Shown here one piece after another: positions 5,836 through 7,699 of a stretch of 7,699 nt of DNA. Both the position numbers and the translations under genes were made by a program. Source of the DNA: Gammaproteobacteria bacterium. GTDB lineage: Bacteria > Pseudomonadota > Gammaproteobacteria > QOAV01. The stretch is from NCBI GenBank assembly GCA_003972845.1, contig QOAV01000155.1, positions 1-7,699 of the forward strand, written 5' to 3'. Below the pieces are notes generated by a model that had not been told where the DNA came from, ran no database searches, and saw only the letters and a program-made list of their open reading frames with translations. Each line of letters begins with the position of its first letter. The stretch's first letter is position 1.

Positions 5836-6876
5836 ATGACACAACGAAAAGCCGTGGCGCTGATTTCCGGCGGCCTCGATTCCATGCTGGCGGTCAAAAT
5901 GATCCAGGAACAGGGTGTTCATGTGGAAGGCATCAATTTTTTCACCGGATTCTGCGTGGAAGGCCACACCCACGCCATCCGCAACAGGGACCAGACCAAA
6001 CCCAAGCGCAACAACGCCCTGTGGGTGGCGGAACAGCTCGGCATCAAACTGCATATCATCGACGTCATCGACGAGTACAAGGATGTGCTGCTGAATCCGA
6101 AACACGGCTACGGCAAGAACATGAACCCCTGTCTGGACTGCAAGGGATTCATGGTCAAGAAAGCGCGCCAATGGATGGAAGCGAATGATTTTGATTTCAT
6201 CATTACCGGCGAAGTCATCGGCCAGCGCCCCATGTCGCAGCGCAAGGACACCATGCCCGTGATCGCGCGTGAATCCGGCGCAGACGACCGACTGCTGCGC
6301 CCGCTGTGCGCACAACATCTGCCTGAAACATTGCCCGAACGCGAAGGCTGGGTCGATACCAGCCAGCTTGGCGCCATCACCGGCCGCTCCCGCCATGAAC
6401 AAATGGCGCTGGCGGAAAAATGGGGCTTCAGGGACTATGCCACGCCAGCAGGCGGTTGCTGTTTCCTCACTGACGCCAGCTATTCGAAAAAACTGGTGGA
6501 TATGTGGCAGCATCGCGGCAACAGGGAGTACGAGCTGGATGACATCATGCTGCTCAAGGTCGGGCGACATATTCGCCCCAACCAGCGTTTCAAGCTTATC
6601 GTGGCGCGCGATGCCGGTGAAACCAGTTACCTGAAAGGCTATCGCAAACAGTTCACCCACATGGCAGCCACTTCTCATGGCGGCCCGGTCACGTTGATCG
6701 AAGGAGAGCCAACCCGCGATGATCTGGAGCTGGCCGCCAGGATTACGGCGCGATTCGGCCAGGGCCGCAACGCCGACCTAGTCACGGTGGAAATTCATCC
6801 CGTTGGTGGAGAGTCCGTAGAACTCAGCATACCGCCCATGCCGGCATCAGAAATTGCACAGCAGTGGTATGTATGA
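5836..6876 (+). CDS. PP-loop ATPase, MnmA/ThiI-like tRNA thiouridylase family
   Basis: A 346-residue cytoplasmic protein of the N-type ATP pyrophosphatase superfamily. The PP-loop SGGLDS is at 11-16. NPCLDCK (97-103; C99, C102) is followed by FIITGEVIGQRPMSQ, and TPAGGCCFLTD (203-213; C208, C209) resembles in position and context the second catalytic Cys of MnmA-type 2-thiouridylases. LLRPL (153-157) is a typical family segment. Such enzymes adenylate a substrate carbonyl and replace its oxygen with sulfur. The C-terminal 100 residues differ from classical MnmA and may bind RNA. tRNA as substrate is inferred. The ATG at 5836 is chosen because the conserved region begins there, although no clear Shine-Dalgarno is seen and an in-frame ATG lies at 5776. 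It overlaps the TusA-type gene by four bases, suggesting a dedicated sulfur donor. It may be distinct from the housekeeping MnmA. Confidence 0.85.
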   Translation: MTQRKAVALISGGLDSMLAVKMIQEQGVHVEGINFFTGFCVEGHTHAIRNRDQTKPKRNNALWVAEQLGIKLHIIDVIDEYKDVLLNPKHGYGKNMNPCLDCKGFMVKKARQWMEANDFDFIITGEVIGQRPMSQRKDTMPVIARESGADDRLLRPLCAQHLPETLPEREGWVDTSQLGAITGRSRHEQMALAEKWGFRDYATPAGGCCFLTDASYSKKLVDMWQHRGNREYELDDIMLLKVGRHIRPNQRFKLIVARDAGETSYLKGYRKQFTHMAATSHGGPVTLIEGEPTRDDLELAARITARFGQGRNADLVTVEIHPVGGESVELSIPPMPASEIAQQWYV

Positions 6877-7100
6877 AATATCAGCTCGACGCCACCAACC
6901 TGCTTTGTCCCATGCCGGTCATCCGCACCCAGAATCGTGTGGCGGAACTGGCCGAAGGCGACATACTCGAGGTGCGCTGCACCGACCCGGGCGTATTGCA
7001 TGACATTCCGGCCTGGTGCCGCATCAACGGCCACGAAGTGCTCGATCAGCACCGCGACGACGCCAGCATCATCATTACGGTGAAAGTCCATGGCGACTAA
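6873..7100 (+). CDS. tusA: TusA-family sulfur carrier protein
   Basis: A 75-residue TusA/SirA-fold protein. It shows the family pattern LDATNLLCPMPVIR, with the persulfide-carrying Cys at position 12 in the CPMP motif, and the C-terminal signature TDPGVLHDIPAWC...GHEVL. TusA proteins take sulfur from IscS-type desulfurases or rhodaneses and pass it on as a persulfide. The start is the ATG at 6873, which overlaps the TGA of the PP-loop gene as ATGA, a layout typical of translational coupling. A GTG nine bases upstream is in frame but adds only three non-conserved residues. The gene pairing suggests that it hands sulfur directly to the upstream enzyme rather than through a TusBCD-TusE relay, which is an inference. 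An extra Cys (C36) and C49 are also present. Confidence 0.9.
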   Translation: MKYQLDATNLLCPMPVIRTQNRVAELAEGDILEVRCTDPGVLHDIPAWCRINGHEVLDQHRDDASIIITVKVHGD

Positions 7101-7699
7101 CCACCCGGCCGCCAGCGCCATCTCTGCGGGCGAACGCTCGCGCGCCAGCAACCGCGTAACCCTGGTCAGCATAGCGGTGAATATCGTCATCGCTCTGGCC
7201 CAGGTCATTGTCGGCGTACTGGGGCATTCGCAGGGCCTGATCGCCGATGGCGTACATACCCTGTCCGACCTGCTGTCCGACTTCCTGGTGCTGTTCGCAG
7301 TCAAGCACGCCGCCAGGGAAGCCGACGAGGACCATCCCTATGGCCATGCCCGTTATGAAACCGCCGCCACCCTGGCGCTGGGCATCATGCTGGTTCTGGT
7401 GGCTGTCGGCATTGCTTGGGCAGCGGGGAAACGTCTGCTGCATCCCGACTTGCTGCAGGATGTGCATCGCTACGCCATCTGGGCCGCCGCTGGCACCATT
7501 ATAGCCAAAGAAGGTTTGTATCAATACACCGCCGCCACCGGCCGCCGGGTCAAATCACAACTGCTGATCGCCAATGCCTGGCATCACCGCAGCGACGCCA
7601 TATCCTCGGTCATGGTGCTGCTGGGCATACTCGGCAACCTGGCCGGTTATCGCTGGCTCGACTCCGCCGCTGCCATCGGTGTAGCGCTGATGATTGGCT
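7090..7699 (+). CDS. Cation diffusion facilitator metal transporter, N-terminal part (cut by window edge)
   Basis: 203 codons are visible and the frame is open at the right edge; the usual length is about 300-400 residues. It is an inner-membrane proton-coupled divalent metal exporter. Hydrophobic helices are visible around 24-46, 49-71, 93-112, 127-146 and 171-187. Helix 2 carries H56-x3-D60 (GVHTLSD) and helix 5 carries H165-x3-D169 (WHHRSD), which together form the transport-site HD-HD set seen in zinc-type CDF proteins. The loop motif DHPYGHARYE (81-90) is family-typical. The ATG at 7090 lies inside the TusA gene (11-base overlap), with GGTGA six bases upstream as ribosome-binding site. 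Zn2+ is the likeliest substrate from the site residues, but Fe2+ or others cannot be excluded. It is the third gene of the overlapping operon. Confidence 0.92.
   Translation, partial: MATNHPAASAISAGERSRASNRVTLVSIAVNIVIALAQVIVGVLGHSQGLIADGVHTLSDLLSDFLVLFAVKHAAREADEDHPYGHARYETAATLALGIMLVLVAVGIAWAAGKRLLHPDLLQDVHRYAIWAAAGTIIAKEGLYQYTAATGRRVKSQLLIANAWHHRSDAISSVMVLLGILGNLAGYRWLDSAAAIGVALMIG

Noticed and set aside
5800..6678. Minus-strand frame of 292 codons opposite the PP-loop gene
   Set aside because: The opposite strand encodes a clearly conserved PP-loop enzyme, and this frame lacks any family feature.
1..7699. CRISPR array, transposon, integrase or defence genes
   Set aside because: No regularly spaced repeats, no transposase or nuclease-like products and no terminal inverted repeats were seen.

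Overview
The window looks like ordinary chromosome from a Gram-negative proteobacterium, most likely a gammaproteobacterium (a betaproteobacterium is possible). It is moderately GC-rich and compactly packed, with Shine-Dalgarno-led genes and Sec-type signal peptides. It carries the paired VC_2705-type sodium:solute symporter and its DUF4212 small subunit, a PhnA zinc-ribbon protein, TlpA-like and TusA-like sulfur/thiol proteins, and a CDF metal exporter. I see no transposase, phage gene, CRISPR array, tRNA or rRNA. The host call is inference from gene content, not from a marker gene.

Left block (1-2687, all minus strand). Reading leftward: a small two-helix DUF4212 subunit, then 11 bases later the large symporter subunit, then a strong hairpin terminator (664-687), then a short membrane-anchored protein of unknown function, then the start of a PhnA-family zinc-ribbon gene that runs off the window. 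The first two genes are a transporter operon, probably for acetate or another small carboxylate. The last two look co-transcribed (29-base gap).

Middle block (2688-5715). A 288-base divergent spacer with candidate promoters leads into a plus-strand gene for an exported thioredoxin-fold/alpha-barrel protein of the DUF255 (SPATA20/YyaL) family. It converges on a minus-strand gene for a periplasmic TlpA/ResA-type thioredoxin (CGPC). The 361-base gap between them (4833-5193) holds a bidirectional intrinsic terminator and a cluster of short hairpins resembling a dispersed palindromic repeat. It also holds a possible very short minus-strand gene (27 codons) with an excellent ribosome-binding site and a plausible promoter; this gene runs into the 3' end of the DUF255 gene.

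Right block (5716-7699, plus strand). Two promoters whose -35 boxes abut separate the TlpA-like gene from an operon of three overlapping genes: a PP-loop ATPase resembling tRNA thiouridylases, a TusA-type sulfur carrier (4-base ATGA overlap), and a CDF metal transporter (11-base overlap, cut by the window edge). The first two plausibly work together: TusA carries a persulfide sulfur and the PP-loop enzyme adenylates and thiolates a substrate, probably tRNA. Why a zinc/iron-type exporter is translationally coupled to them is the most interesting open question here.

No spectacular new system is evident. The most noteworthy items are the PP-loop/TusA/CDF overlap operon, the candidate small gene, and the hairpin cluster.
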